From: Sepiola atlantica
Lineage: Eukaryota > Mollusca > Cephalopoda > Sepiida > Sepiolidae
Assembly: GCA_963556195.1 (NCBI GenBank)
Contig: OY744517.1
Span: 145,124,382 to 145,188,381, forward strand
DNA: 64,000 bases
Direction of reading: 5' to 3'
Under the pieces are notes generated by a model, which saw only the letters and a list, made by a program, of their open reading frames with translations, did no database searches and was not told the origin of the DNA. Of the stretch, positions 46,012 to 57,260 are shown one piece after another (position 1 is the first letter of the stretch; every line of letters starts with the position of its first letter). Made by a program: the position numbers and the translations under genes.

Positions 46012-47345
46012 TTTTTTATGTACTAATGAGTTACCTCTTATCAAGGCCCAAAGGTCACTCAAAGGTTAGGGTTAATGAGTTGGTCAGGAAGACAGTGAAA
46101 CAACGTGAAGATTGGTAACAATAGTAAAGACTGGTCTGAATTTGATTATTTAAGAGGACGGCTCAACAAGAATTTGTTAACATTAGAATTGAAAACGACC
46201 ATGCAATAGTCAGCTAGGAAGCAGCCCCATGGTATTGTGTTTCACAGACTGGTAGTTGTTGGAAAGAAATTTTGCTCATGGAAGTTCCATTTAGGTACAC
46301 AGAGGGAGAAAGGAAAATTATTGACAGTGGTTGTAGCTAGACAAGTTTTTGTTGTAAATGTTTTACAGGGGAAACCCTAAATTAGAGCTCAGTCAAGCAC
46401 CTACCATGAAAATAATGATACAATAGAGAAAGGCTAGCAACGTCTCTTCAGTGAGAAACAGGCTGCAGGGAACAGAAGATGCCCCCCCCCCCCACACACA
46501 CACACAAGATTCCGAAGTCGATTTGGAACTCTGTCAAGGCAGGAAAGAGTGCTCAAAGCGGCACCTTCCCAAATGTGGCAACAGTACTCCATCTTATGAC
46601 GTATCTGATTATTATACAGGTAGAGGATTGCGCCAGGAGTGAAATACTTCTGGAGCAATAGAATGATCCAACCATCTTTCCTGCGACCTTAGCAACAGAT
46701 TTAATGTACGTCTTCGATTTGAGGTCTGGAGTGAAGTTCAGTCCTAGAAGCTTATCAAAACAGGGGATTTCTTCAAGGAGAGAGCCATTCATTTCAATTG
46801 TGGCAAAGTGATCATCCAAACATCGGTGGTGAAAGGAGAGAAGCTGACTTTTTGGTGTATTGAAAGTAAACAGTCATCTCTTTCCCCCCATTGCACTACA
46901 TGATCCAGGTGGGAAGATAGAGAAACAGATCTTGATCATTAATGCTCTTCGAAGGGTTGCCATAGATGGTTGTGTCAGCTGCATAAATGTCAACGAATGA
47001 ACTAAGAATGTGATTTGGGAGATCATTGTTAAAGATCAAAAAGAGGGTTGGCCCCAGAATAGATCCATGAGGTACACCGGCATTGATACTATGTGCTTCA
47101 GACTTCTGCCTATCAATGACTACTTTTATAAACCTTTCAGTTAGAACCCTATCAAAGGCGTTTGATATGTCAAGAGCTATTGCTTTAGAGATAAAGCCTC
47201 CGTCAATAGATTCACTGATCCTGTGTGATATTACAGTCAGCACATTAGCAGTAGGCCTTGCAGGACAGAATCCATATTGCTTGTCACTGAGTAGATTGTT
47301 TTGCTAAGATGGTTGACAACTTCTTGATTGATCACAGATTCAAAC
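46012..47345 (-). pseudogene. Jockey/CR1-type LINE ORF2, longest copy, catalytically dead
   Basis: Minus strand, in order: 'LTVISHRISESIDGGFISKA' + 'IALDISNAFDRV' (RT), a deletion joining to 'KVVIDRQKSEAHSINAGVPH' + 'GSILGPTLFLIF', 'YAADTTIYG' where the RT active site should read Y-A-D-D, then 'LGLNFTPDLKSKTYI', 'ILYLYNNQIRHKMEYCCHIW', 'LSCLDRVPNRLRN', the tail and the 3' UTR. Active-site Asp to Ala, a deletion inside the RT and frameshifts near 46890 and 46500 make it non-functional. It defines the family of four shorter copies (5.9, 7.7, 8.7, 24.7 kb). Confidence 0.85.
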
Positions 47346-47523
47346 AACAAGAAAACGTATTCTTGTTGCATTTCATACTGCACAGATATTTTTGAGACAT
47401 TTTATGATAGAATGTGTGGATTTTTGCCACTATCTGACAAAGATATTACAATGTTGGCACCATGTAGGAATTGTTTGATGATGTCAGGGTGGAACTTATA
47501 GTGTCCATTTTGAAGACTGTCTG

Positions 47524-47585
47524 TTTGGTTTATTGGGCTTATATATATTAAATTAATTTAATATATATAAGCCCAATAAACCAAA
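47524..47585. repeat. Perfect 62-bp palindrome
   Basis: 31-bp arms with no spacer and no mismatch; left arm begins 'tttggtttattgggcttata', right arm ends 'ataagcccaataaaccaaa'. Confidence 0.97.
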
Positions 47586-47689
47586 TCAATATGGATTAAA
47601 TAGAATTTATCGACTGCGGACTGTTTATCTACAAAATATACATATGCCAAAAGAAATTAGTCTACAGATGATTTATATACGAAATAGAA

Positions 47690-47810
47690 TCTATTAAATG
47701 TTTGAAAATATTAAGAACCTCAAACATAAAATCCTTTTAGCAAAATAAATGGAGTCGGCATTAAATGTCCGAAAAGGGTTGATATGCCATAAAACAAATC
47801 AATCAATCAA
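47690..47810 (+). repeat. Dispersed repeat W, copy 2
   Basis: 'attaagaacctcaaacataa' ... 'gtcggcattaaatg' ... 'aaaagggttgatatgccata' + 'aaac', same order as 55085-55180. Confidence 0.7.
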
Positions 47811-48248
47811 CTGATATTTACCTCCTGCAGATTGCATGTGTTAAATTGTTTATCGATAAAAGTATGAAAGATTTTTATCTTCCATTTTGTTAGTTTTAGC
47901 ATCCAATTTCTTCCTTCGTACTTCCGTGGAAATCTTGTTTATTCTGGTTTGTTTTTCTTGGTTTCTTTTCAAATTGTTTTTGTAGAAAGTTGTGTTAATG
48001 TCAGAAAACTTGAATGCAAAGAGAGAAAAACAAAGCATCTTGTTTTGTTTTAATGTGCTGTTAAGTGTTTTTTAGCTGTCATGGTAGCCGAAAGCGTTAG
48101 AATCAAAAGTTGGCAATTTAAGAGGGAGTAGGATTCTGTTAAAAAAAAAAAAACATTCACTCTGATTCTCTTACTTAACCTGATGATTTGAATTTCACTA
48201 AAAGAAAAAAAATCATTTACACTGTAAAAGTCACAAAACAAGCTACAA

Positions 48249-48282
<34 letters not shown>

Positions 48283-48499
48283 TATATAATTCACCGGGGG
48301 GGGACACACAAAAGAGAAAAAAAATCTTGTATGCTATTTTTCCAGTGATATAGCTCACATCTTTACCTAAATAATAAACAACTTAAAATTGAAACAAATT
48401 CTTAACTTTTTGAATTATTCAGTATTTTTAATTTGCACAGCTAGTGACAATGTATGTATGGTTCACACACACACACACACACACATATATATTTATGGT
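47811..48499. other. Non-coding stretch
   Basis: Long A run (about 48253-48279); (CA)n then (TA)n at 48465-48490. No gene. Confidence 0.55.
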
Positions 48500-48745
48500 A
48501 AGTTATGAAAACATTTATGGCAATTAAGCTACACAGAGGCGTCCATGTTTCATCTCCATAGGTAATCGTTAGGCAGGCAATTAAGCTACACAGAGGCGTC
48601 TGCGTTTCATCTCCATAGGATATGGTCAGGCTAAGTGCCTGACGATTCCCTATGGGGAGGAAACACAGACGCCTGTGTGTAGCTTAATTACCATAAATAT
48701 ATTTTCATACCTTACTACCTAGCTTTTACTCACATATCGACCACT
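48500..48745. mobile_element. PLE end fragment: three hammerhead modules, two inverted to the third
   Basis: The word 'caattaagctacacagaggc' occurs at 48521 and 48578 (minus-sense modules) and 'gcctgtgtgtagcttaatta' at 48671 (plus-sense module). The outer sequence 'catac.ttactacctagctt' (48707-48727) matches, inverted, 'gagctaggtagtaagcaa' at 10075-10092 beside the complete PLE. Minus modules: 48522-48578 has CUAACGA in place of CUGANGA; 48579-48635 has CUGACCA (complement of 48623-48629). Both are therefore mutated in the core, while GAAAC and GUA are retained. Confidence 0.7.
48630..48690 (+). ncRNA. Hammerhead ribozyme, intact core
   Basis: CUGACGA at 48639-48645. Stem II is five pairs (48646-48650 with 48655-48659, loop UAUG). 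GAAAC follows at 48660-48664. Stem III pairs A663-U680, C664-G679, A665-U678, C666-G677, A667-U676 with an 8-nt loop. Triplet GUA ends at 48681. Stem I is weak in this copy (C-G, G-C then mismatches) because the 5' side lies at an inversion junction. Confidence 0.65.
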
Positions 48746-49879
48746 GTGAAGTAAATATTGGAAACCTATACATAATATATTATATCGCTTTATAATATTA
48801 TAGGCATTTATCATTCATTTCATTCTACTGCAATTAATTCTAATTATTTTAACTTAATCCTCCATATAACTTGTTTAAAGGGGTTTCTCTGTCCTAATCA
48901 AATAACACTGACACCCCCCCCCCCCCCAAGAAAAAAAACAAAAGAAAAAAAACAAAAACAAAATAAAAACAAACAGCAATTCAATGCTGGCTAAAAATGT
49001 TACATCAAAAATCAAATTCCCCCTTTTTTTCTCCTATCCTGTCACTCCTCCCCCATCCTGAACAGGACAAGGTTTAACACTTTATGATTCTCTATCCACT
49101 TAAGTTTTGTAAAATGTCCACGACACCACCCACGCTGCTGACTTGTTGAGGTGTAAAGAGTCCAAAGGAGGTCAGAGACATGTGGATAGACACACAGACT
49201 AGCCACATATAAGCATTTCTTCAGCTCATTGACTATACTCTTTTCCCCTGCCACTACCACCCACCACACACACACCTCTCATTACATTGAAGGTTGTAAG
49301 TAGTGACCGAAAATTCTGTTCTTTTAGAAATACTTTTTAAAGACATTTTGTATTCCTCTACGTCCACAAATAAAAATATATAAACATTTATATATTTTTC
49401 ACATTAATTTTCATATATATAATTTTTTTTTCCTCCATTCATCCCACTAAAGTGAGGTCCACACAGAATTATTCCATCCAAATTTCTTTGACTGCGATAG
49501 TTATACTCTAATCGATGAGTCACAGAATCTTTCACCATACTAATATAGTAATCAATATAGTTGTATAAATTACTATATTTATAATAGAACAGTGCTCAAT
49601 ATCGGTTAAAAAGCTTATGTAAATATAAGTTTGAAGAATGTTGACATAGACAACGCATAGTGACTGAGTGTTTCTTGCTTCCTATTTGTCAAACCATGTG
49701 GTTGCTGCATGCTAGGTAGCACCATCTGACAAACACTGTTGAATATATATACTAGCAAATAGATGTGACCGAAAGAAATGTAACAACAATATGCTCTTTC
49801 GGTCACATCTATTTGCTAGCCTGGGAGGTAGATATCATGGTGAATGAACATATATATTTTTTTCATTTAGATATATGAA
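48746..49879. other. Non-coding stretch
   Basis: C run (48914-48928), CA-rich 49259-49275. The inverted word 'ctagcaaatagatgtgaccg' + 'aaag' (49752-49775) versus 'ctttcggtcacatctatttg' + 'ctag' (49796-49819) forms a 24-bp-arm hairpin. Confidence 0.55.
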
Positions 49880-50030
49880 AATATATTTATAGCAAGTAAA
49901 TTACACAATTACTTTCATTCCCGCAAGAAATTATCAGATTAAATGCGTGGATTTATTGTTTACAATCTATGTAGTGTTTACTGTAGCTAACTAATTGATC
50001 AGATTCGTTGTTATTACTAGGGGTGGGACG
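49880..50030 (+). mobile_element. Decayed PLE end with ruined hammerhead
   Basis: 'tatagcaagtaaattacaca', 'actttcattcccgcaagaaa', 'ttatcagattaaatgcgtgg', 'ctaactaattgatcagattc' + 'gttgttatt' follows the left PLE arm (10103-10240) step by step. The minus-strand core reads CUGAUAA ... GAAA, with G8 lost and stem III disrupted. Confidence 0.6.
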
Positions 50031-50454
50031 TAATGGGTGAAAATTTCAGATTCATGCGAGTAGTATTTTTTTTGTGTTCATTTATACATAAATAACACTA
50101 AACAATCAAACATTTTGAAAATTTGGCAAAATTCAGAAGGTGCAGGCCAAAAATAGCCGTTAGGGCTCCACGGGACTAAAAATCCATCATTTTTCGGTGA
50201 AAAAGTGGTTTCATGCGACATTGCAGGTCCTAAAACATCCTCAAAAGCTATGAATGTATATAGATGGTTAAATCTGATATAGTACTTTAATTTTGGACCA
50301 TTTTCAGGCTGTGAAAGGGTTTTCATGAATGTAAAATAGCCAAAAACTAGTGAAAAATAGCCCAAATTAGCCAAAATCCTCCGTTTCATGAAAACCCTTT
50401 TACATCCTGAAAATGGTCCTAAATTACAGAAGTTGTAACTGCTAACCAAACTGT
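50031..50454. repeat. Sequence with internal hairpin
   Basis: 'accattttcaggctgtgaaa' + 'gggttttcatgaa' (50288-50321) is answered by 'tttcatgaaaacccttttac' + 'atcctgaaaatggt' (50381-50415). Probably an old repeat; its 123-codon minus frame is not recognised. Confidence 0.5.
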
Positions 50455-50550
50455 TAGATTTTGAATCTCAATGCGAAACCCAACAGCTTGGACAGCAGTA
50501 GAAATCTTACCATTACGCTATCTCCCTCATCACGAAAGTAAGAAAACTTT
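50455..50550 (-). mobile_element. tRNA-like SINE head candidate
   Basis: The minus strand reads 'gagatagcgtaatggtaaga' (A-box-like TAGCGTAATGG) and 'gttgggtttcgcattgagat' (B-box-like) about 30 nt on. Degenerate; not a functional tRNA. Confidence 0.35.
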
Positions 50551-53500
50551 GCATGTTTTATGTATTTTTTAGATTACAGACTGCCGAGAGAACTCAATTG
50601 TATTACAAAGAGCAATGCTGTACACAAAGTGGTAATAGTTATCCACCTTACTAGAAAGCTGAACCCATCAGTGGAAAGCAAGCAAGTGTGTGTGTGTGTA
50701 TATTTAAATAGATGCAGACTGGATATTATAAATGAACCATTGGTTTCATGTTAAGTATCTGTTATCTTCAGTCGTCCAGAAGCAGTAAGTTACAAAATTG
50801 GTGTACTTCTGACAAATGTTTCTGCTAACAAAACCTTTGCCCAGAACCATTTTGAAGTTAAATCAGGAGCCCCCTTTAGGTCTAATTTGAGTTAGTCAAT
50901 TCTTGTGTGAGGGGATAGCTTATTCCGTCAAGTTCAGAGTTGGAGGGCACAGATTTGTTGGCAGGAAGATAATTCAAAAAATAGTCTAAAGCTTTGAAAA
51001 GAAAAACAAAACCACTGCCTCGTGCATTGTCGATAATAGTTTACCTGCCGTTTATTTGTTTTTAAGCTCTGGTTAATTTCATTTAAGTTTAGGATTACCT
51101 GTATGTATTTTTAAAAGAAATTTATTGGAAAGAAAAACTTTTTTAAAAAATTGCAATCTAATAGTGAACAAAACGAAAGTTAATTAAAATTTTGTTGATT
51201 TAATTAAATCCTTTCATAGCTTTTTAGAAAAGTTCAATAAAAAAAAAGTTTTTTGATTTCCTGTAGGAAGTAAAGAGTCATGTTTTTAAAACATGGATAT
51301 TTTTCAACCGACTCTACCACTTGTTAGAATTATGAATATGGAATGGGCAAAGTCGATCTCCCCCGAGTGAAAGACAAAGAATCACCCGTGTCTTACATAA
51401 AAGCCTCTAACAAAAAACTGAGATGCAGTGAGGCTGATTTGAACTGTCGATTTAAGGGTTACAAATGATTTGTCATTTGTAGCTCTATATAAGGTGGATG
51501 ATTGGCCTGTTTGATGGAAACAACTGAGAATGTCTCTGTCATCCAGGTTATTGGGTTGTGAGAGATTTAGCGATAACAGGTGTTTTATTCAAGATGGTGT
51601 CTTTTGGAGATGTGCAGCTTTTGATTGTTGGATAACTAAACCTATTTCACTTGGGTACCATGAAGTGAAAATCCCAAAATCAGAATGCACCAACTTTCAC
51701 ACTATAGGATGAGAGTTTACAGGGTGCATCTATGTGTACATAGGTATCGGAATGCACTTAAATTCACCACTTTTTCTGCATCGCAATCTGTGTGCATGCA
51801 CCTTCAGTAATCCTTGTTTATCTTGGCCGTCAGCTAAGATTTATTTGATCACACGTATCGATTCAATCTGATTTTCTGTCAATAGTTTTGCCTTTCTTTT
51901 ACCAGCTGTTCTTGAAATGAGAACTTTTGAATTGTTACACAAAACTTATCTTAAATTTTACACAATAACATCAAGTAAAAGGCATTGGGTGAGTGTGCGT
52001 GTTTAGCAAGTAAATGGTAATTGAGTAGACTTTACCATTTGACTTTCCTTAGCCATTGGCATCACATACCGAAAGATGTCGACTCAGCAGGAACATGCAT
52101 ATAAACACAATCTACATAACATTTCCTTTTTCTATTTGTGCCTTTGCATAATGAACTTTACCACATCAAAGCCATAAGTTTACTGTGTAGCTCGACTGTC
52201 ATCAGAATCAATCCATACATTACTGTAATCATTATTTTTTTTGTTATGCGTCTTCGAGCTGATCTCACTTTTGAAGTATTTTCTCAATTCAATCTGTAAA
52301 AATTTAAAAAGAAATATTTCAAATATTAATACATTATCAATATGCAGATTAAATTCTATGGAATACTTTAGCTGATAATTCTTAAAAAATGACCCCTTTA
52401 TTCCCTTTGTCAGATATATATTCAGAGTAATTTCCTTTGAATCATATTCAAGTTATCTCCCCTAAATTCTACTGGATAACAAAAAGAATGAACTTTTCAG
52501 TTACGAAGTACAAAAAATGACTCGCTCCATACATGTGCGAGATTTGAAAACAAAACTTCTGGCTCAAACTGGATGGATGTCTTCCACCTAGCTCTACATT
52601 TTTTTATGACTGCCGTGTTTACTATCAGACGTCCCATTATCGTCACATTATTGTTCAGATATTCAACCACGGTCCTTTTCTACTGGTCACAGATTTTATC
52701 TCAGAATCATTCCCAGATAATATCAAAGTAAGTCATATTTACTTTACATCGTCCTAATGCCTTCTCTGTAATTGATTTGCCCTGGTAATTCATGTTTATT
52801 ATGATCGTATTTAAAGACCTTTACTGTGGACTTTTTCATTAGTAACTGTTATCTTCACCCGTTTTTGTATTATGTTTTATTATGTCCGTCGTACTTTGTC
52901 TTTGACAAAACTTTCTCCGCGTGAAATAAATGTAGTGTATATGCATGCAAATTCAACTTATTACTGTTTATTCATCATTATTTTTCTCCCCTCTATATTC
53001 CAACCTCATGTTATCTGCAATAGCACAACATGATAGTGCTCGTGTTGGGAAGTGGCTCCAACATTTGTGTCACAAACGTAAAAATAGAATATCAAACATT
53101 AAATTATTCTTAACCATTGTTTCTGAATCTAATCTGGAAACTTATTCCAAAAATATATTAACCTATTAACAAACCAATTCAATTGGTTATTAGATTTAGT
53201 TTTTGATATTTCCCTTTAAAATGTAACCTTAGTTTTGTCACTCTTTGTATGTCTTCTAATATCAATATTACACTCAAATTTCCAATGTCTAGACATTGGA
53301 GTCCAGGTTTGACTGCAATACTCTATTATGAGAGTCATAATTTTGTAGATTTTTATCGACTTCAAAGGAAGGGAGTCGGTCAGCTTTAGGAGTCTGAGTC
53401 TGAAAATTAGCTGACTGGCTAAAAAAAGTGATATGTGATGAAAAATACCCTTTACAAAAAAAGATGATCAAAATCTTTGTCATTAATTGGTAATTCTTTG

Positions 53501-53600
53501 GATTTAATTAAAAAATAAAAAATAATAATAATTGTTTAATTCCAAGACCTTTGAAAAATATGTCCATCCTTTTCAAAATCAAAAAGTTTGAAATAATACA
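50551..53600. other. Long stretch without recognised features
   Basis: Open frames of 60-74 codons (for example 51530-51712, 52945-53169) show no known motif. No repeat from elsewhere in the window was recognised here, and microsatellites are scarce, so this is the quietest part of the window. Confidence 0.45.
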
Positions 53601-54170
53601 GTTTATATAAATGACTAGCAAAATATCCTCTTTACGGTTGTATATTTTTGCTAGACTGCTATATCACCCCCTTCTCTCTCGCTGTTTGCAAGAGCGTGTT
53701 CCTATTTACATGCCTAGAGTCATATAATTGCATAAAAAAACTACATACAATACATAGTTAAAGTTAAATAAATTGTTTGAGGCTATTGATAATGTTTACC
53801 CATTTATTATTATTTTTTTATCATCGCTTATGTTTGAATTCATGTTTTGAAACATGACGTAAATTATAAATCTATGACGTCACGGCCAAATGTATCATTA
53901 TTTTGTTAAGGGAATGTTTTAAGATCTATTTATAAGAAAGTGCAACTAGCTCAGTTGGTAGAACGTCAGACTGAATTTATTTTTTAATTAATGGCTTGAA
54001 TTAATGTTTTAAATGCAGAAGCCAAGTATTATGGTTAATTTATTCTCCTAAAAAAAAATAATCATTTTCCGTTTTGTAAATCGCATCGCATATTTTCAAA
54101 CTGTCACGTGACCCAAAATTATGGGCGATCTTTTAAAATTTCAGGAGTCTGAATCAAACATTTAAGCTAC
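53601..54170 (+). repeat. Dispersed repeat related to Y, with tRNA-like core
   Basis: 'ttttgttaagggaatgtttt' + 'aagatctatttataa' (53902-53936) parallels 35918-35946 in repeat Y. At 53938-53975 'gcaactagctcagttggtag' + 'aacgtcagact' matches the 5' half (acceptor/D arm, A box) of a tRNA-Lys-type gene, then diverges before any T arm. Confidence 0.5.
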
Positions 54171-55069
54171 CGACTCCACTTCTCTATGGTTAATTGTATA
54201 GTTTCAACTTACAAAAAAACTATTTCGTTTTTCAACTGTTTTTTTTTAAAATATGAAATAGAAAAATGATTGCTATTCATAAAAGCATTTAATTTTATAT
54301 TCTAATTGGTAAAAGTTTAGTTATTTAACTAAAACACACACACGCACATATATATAAGTTGATGTGTTCACTGTGTCTAGCCACACTGATGAGTCTTCAA
54401 AAGATGAGACACATTTTATTGCTTCAAACTTGCAGCAACTATTTTCTTTTTTACTTCGTAAATTGAAGCAAAAAACGTTTTGGGCATAAATAGTTACAGC
54501 AATCACATTGTTGGTGTTCATTATATTCTACACAAATAATTATTGCTGAAAATAAAGATCCCCCCTCCTGCTTTGCATTGTGCTGCCGATTTCTGTCTGC
54601 CAATATGTAGACAATTTGCCTGATAGAATTCACTAACAAATTCCTCAGAAAAGACCTCTTTGTTTCCAGAAAAATGTTAAGAAATATATATTTTTTTTCT
54701 GCTCTAAACGTATAGCAAGGCATTTTTTAAAAATAATATATATATCGTCGTTATTTTGCAAAGAATGAATGGTCTAATTGATTCCACCGCAGACACAGAT
54801 CTGCAATCCAGGTTCAAGCTTATACCATTTTTCTTACATATCTACTCTAACAGTTTCGGTTCCTTTCGTTTTGTGCAATGTTTTTCAGATATTTGTAGCT
54901 GTGTCTATGCAACATTATTCTATTCCAACTCCTGTGTAGTCACTCGGTATCACCTGGCTTTGTGGGTTGGCTTCCTTAATCAAGGGTTTTTTCTTCATAT
55001 TTCAGCTGTTTTCATCAGTGCCATAGTTTGTATGGTGTCAATCCTCCCTTTGATTCCAATTTTTTCTAG
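54171..55069. other. Non-coding stretch
   Basis: A 113-codon plus frame (54756-55097) is hydrophobic and unrecognised; its end lies inside repeat W, so it is likely element-derived. Confidence 0.4.
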
Positions 55070-55188
55070 CACCATAAATAAATATTTGAAGATATAAAGA
55101 ACTTGAAGCATAAATCTTTTTACCAAAATGACCGGATTCAGCATTAAATAACCTGAAAAGGGTTGATATGCCATAAAACAAGCATACA

Positions 55189-55190
<2 letters not shown>
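55070..55190 (+). repeat. Dispersed repeat W, copy 3
   Basis: 'aataaatatttgaagatata' + 'aagaacttgaagcataaa' ... 'ctgaaaagggttgatatgcc' + 'ataaaac'. Followed by a 52-bp (TA)n run (55192-55244). Confidence 0.75.
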
Positions 55191-55247
<57 letters not shown>

Positions 55248-55370
55248 GTGCTGTCTTTTTTGTTGCTTTTTTTAAAATCTCAATTTAACTGAGGCGATGT
55301 GATAACAGGTTTGGCTGACCTTTGTCTACTTAATATATTATTTAGCAGAAGGGTAAAACTCAAAAGGTCA

Positions 55371-55612
55371 GCTTCACTTTCAGTATGGCTGTCCCTACTT
55401 ACTAGAAGAGTTGGACACAAGGTCGGTTTTTAATGAGGGGTAAAATGCACCTCCCCAAAAAGGGGTACTCTGGATTGGGACAAATATAAAAATTGCTTCA
55501 GTCTGGAAGGATTTCTCCTTCACTGACCGAGGACAGAAAATATCAAGTGTAGTATAAAAACAGATACTACACTTTGCTCTTAGCCAATAAGAACCATCAG
55601 TATCATCAAAAT
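55371..55612 (-). repeat. Repeat with U2 snRNA-derived segment (copy 1)
   Basis: On the minus strand, 55590 down to about 55557 reads 'ttggctaaga' + g + 'caaagtgtagtatctgttt' + 'ttat'. This matches nucleotides from about 19 to 47 of metazoan U2 snRNA, including the GUAGUA branch-point recognition sequence, with about three differences. It is followed by the inverse of 'aagtgtagtat', making an 11-bp hairpin (55547-55573), then 'ctgtcctcggtcagtgaagg' + 'agaaatccttccagactgaa' and 'cccctttttggggaggtgca'. The downstream body is shared with 59990-60110 and 60430-60560. It lacks the Sm site and 3' domain, so it is not a working U2 gene. Confidence 0.65.
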
Positions 55613-56229
55613 TAGATGTTCCGACAGAAATGACAGGTCTGTTAACAGCACGATGTTAACTAGGTTAGTGAATATGCGATGATGATGATGATGATGATGT
55701 ATAGGTAAATAGCTCAAATAAAATATATAAAACAAATACTACATTTGGGTCATGCTGTATTAGTTTTTGCTTATAGAAAAGCAAAGTAACTTTTCTACTG
55801 GAGAAATTCAAATGATGGACTTGTATTCTTTCCAACTTTCGATGATGAACACATTGTAAAGTGTCTGCAATTGCCAAATAGTTCTGTGCTGTTATTTGCT
55901 TGTGTGGATGCATACATAAGGGCGGGAGGGGATTGTACAAAACTCGACTCCGCTTTGCAAGAACCACTTAAGTTGCAAAGCTGCTCTCCAACGACCATCA
56001 TTTTGCTGCTCGAGAATTCTTTCTCAAGTGCTGTAAAAATGTATCCAAGAATTTTGATCAACAAGGGAAATTCCTGCAGGGAACACCGGAAGGAAATGTC
56101 ACTCTGCTTATCCAACTAAGTATCGACTGAGACAAAATCAAAAGCGGACTTGAAGGGTCAGTTGACAAGAGCAAATAACTTTAAGGTTTTCTGTAAAAGA
56201 TAATCTTCTATATTATATGTAAACAATTT
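55613..56229. other. Unidentified stretch with protein-like frames
   Basis: (atg)n at 55679-55699 beside a LINE-like end. 55790-56120 is richer in G+C and open in both strands (82 codons plus, 106 codons minus); I recognise neither product. It could be an old gene, exon or element. Confidence 0.3.
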
Positions 56230-56790
56230 TTGGTATGGTCAAAAACTACTGGTCAGAATTCCACCAAAGTCTGGAATAAAAATCTTTGAGATGTCAGGTG
56301 TGCCTTCGAGGGTAAACATGTTAATGCTATTATTTCTACTATTACTACAACTGCTGATGCTAACAATGATAAACGCAGAGGCTCCAAAACTAGACAAAAT
56401 TGCAACAAATTTAGCATGAAGCACAGATGTGTCATGGTAGGAGGGGGTTAAAATTATCCTCCTCCTCCTACTACTTTTATAATAATACCAATAGTACACA
56501 CTGAGCCTTCAAAGATATTGGACAGAATTGAGCTGTTTTTGTCTGTTTCTTGGTCACTTATAGACTCAGAAACCACTTGACAGAATTCCACTAAATTTTC
56601 CATGAAGCACCTTCAATGTGCCATGGGTGTCTTTGAGGGTGAACATGTTAATGATACTATTTCTACTATTATAACAACTGCTAATCCTAACAATAATAAA
56701 CGCATAGGCTCCAAAACTACTCAACCGACTATCACCGAATTTGGCATGAACCACCCTTGAGATGCCAGGTGCAGAATCAGGGTTTAATGC
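56230..56790 (+). repeat. Diverged direct repeat, two units of about 320 bp
   Basis: 'gagggt.aacatgttaatg', 'ctatt.ctactatta', 'acaactgctgatgctaacaa' / 'acaactgctaatcctaacaa', 'ataaacgca.aggctccaaa' + 'act' occur in order at 56308-56390 and 56636-56720. 'ggctccaaaactactcaac' + 'nga' also occurs at 19090-19115, so the unit is a dispersed family. Confidence 0.65.
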
Positions 56791-56820
56791 TTTATAAGGT
56801 TGTTTTATTTTTTTACTAAA

Positions 56821-57089
56821 TAAAAAATTAGAGCATACTATATATTAATGTTTGTATTACAGAAGATCAGAACACCATCGGTACCGTTGGTTTCAAATCC
56901 TAACAAAGGAGACTTATAAAGGCTTCTTTACCAGATACTCCTCAGCCTCTGTTTATGTAGAGGCTAAAAAGAGTCCGTTAAAGAGGTCTTTATAGGTGTC
57001 CTTTGTTAGGATTTTAAACCGACGGTACCGATGTTGTTCTGATCTTCTGTAATACAAACATTAATATATAGTATGCTCTAATTTTTTAT
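56821..57089. repeat. MITE-like foldback, about 105-bp arms
   Basis: 'taaaaaattagagcatacta', 'tgtttgtattacagaagatc', 'accatcggtaccg', 'atcctaacaaaggaga' on the left recur inverted on the right (56985-57089) with about 5 differences; central about 55 bp itself partly pairs ('aggagac..cttataaaggcttctttac' versus 'gtt.aagaggtctttataggtg'). No clear target duplication. Confidence 0.85.
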
Positions 57090-57260
57090 TTTTCTTAACC
57101 CCAGCAGAGTGCTCGAATATTATCTCCCACTAACATTATATATATATATATATATATTTCACTCCCAACAGTGGAAGATGTGGCACAAGTCCGGAAGGTG
57201 GGAAGAATAAGCCAGAACACAAGATGTGATTCACTCTGGCCATTTAAAAATTGCCTGAAT

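Noticed and set aside
51490..51520. TATA-like promoter 'ctatataagg' before the 60-codon frame at 51530
   Set aside because: TATA-like words are expected by chance in such AT-rich DNA and the frame has no homology.
53938..53975. Functional tRNA gene
   Set aside because: Only the D-arm half is present; no anticodon stem closure, T arm or B box.
55549..55590. Functional U2 snRNA gene
   Set aside because: Only the branch-point region matches; the 5' end, Sm site and 3' stem-loops are missing and a hairpin inverse follows.
56239..56754. Minus-strand frames as exons
   Set aside because: The same peptides arise from both units of a diverged dispersed repeat, so the signal is repeat homology.
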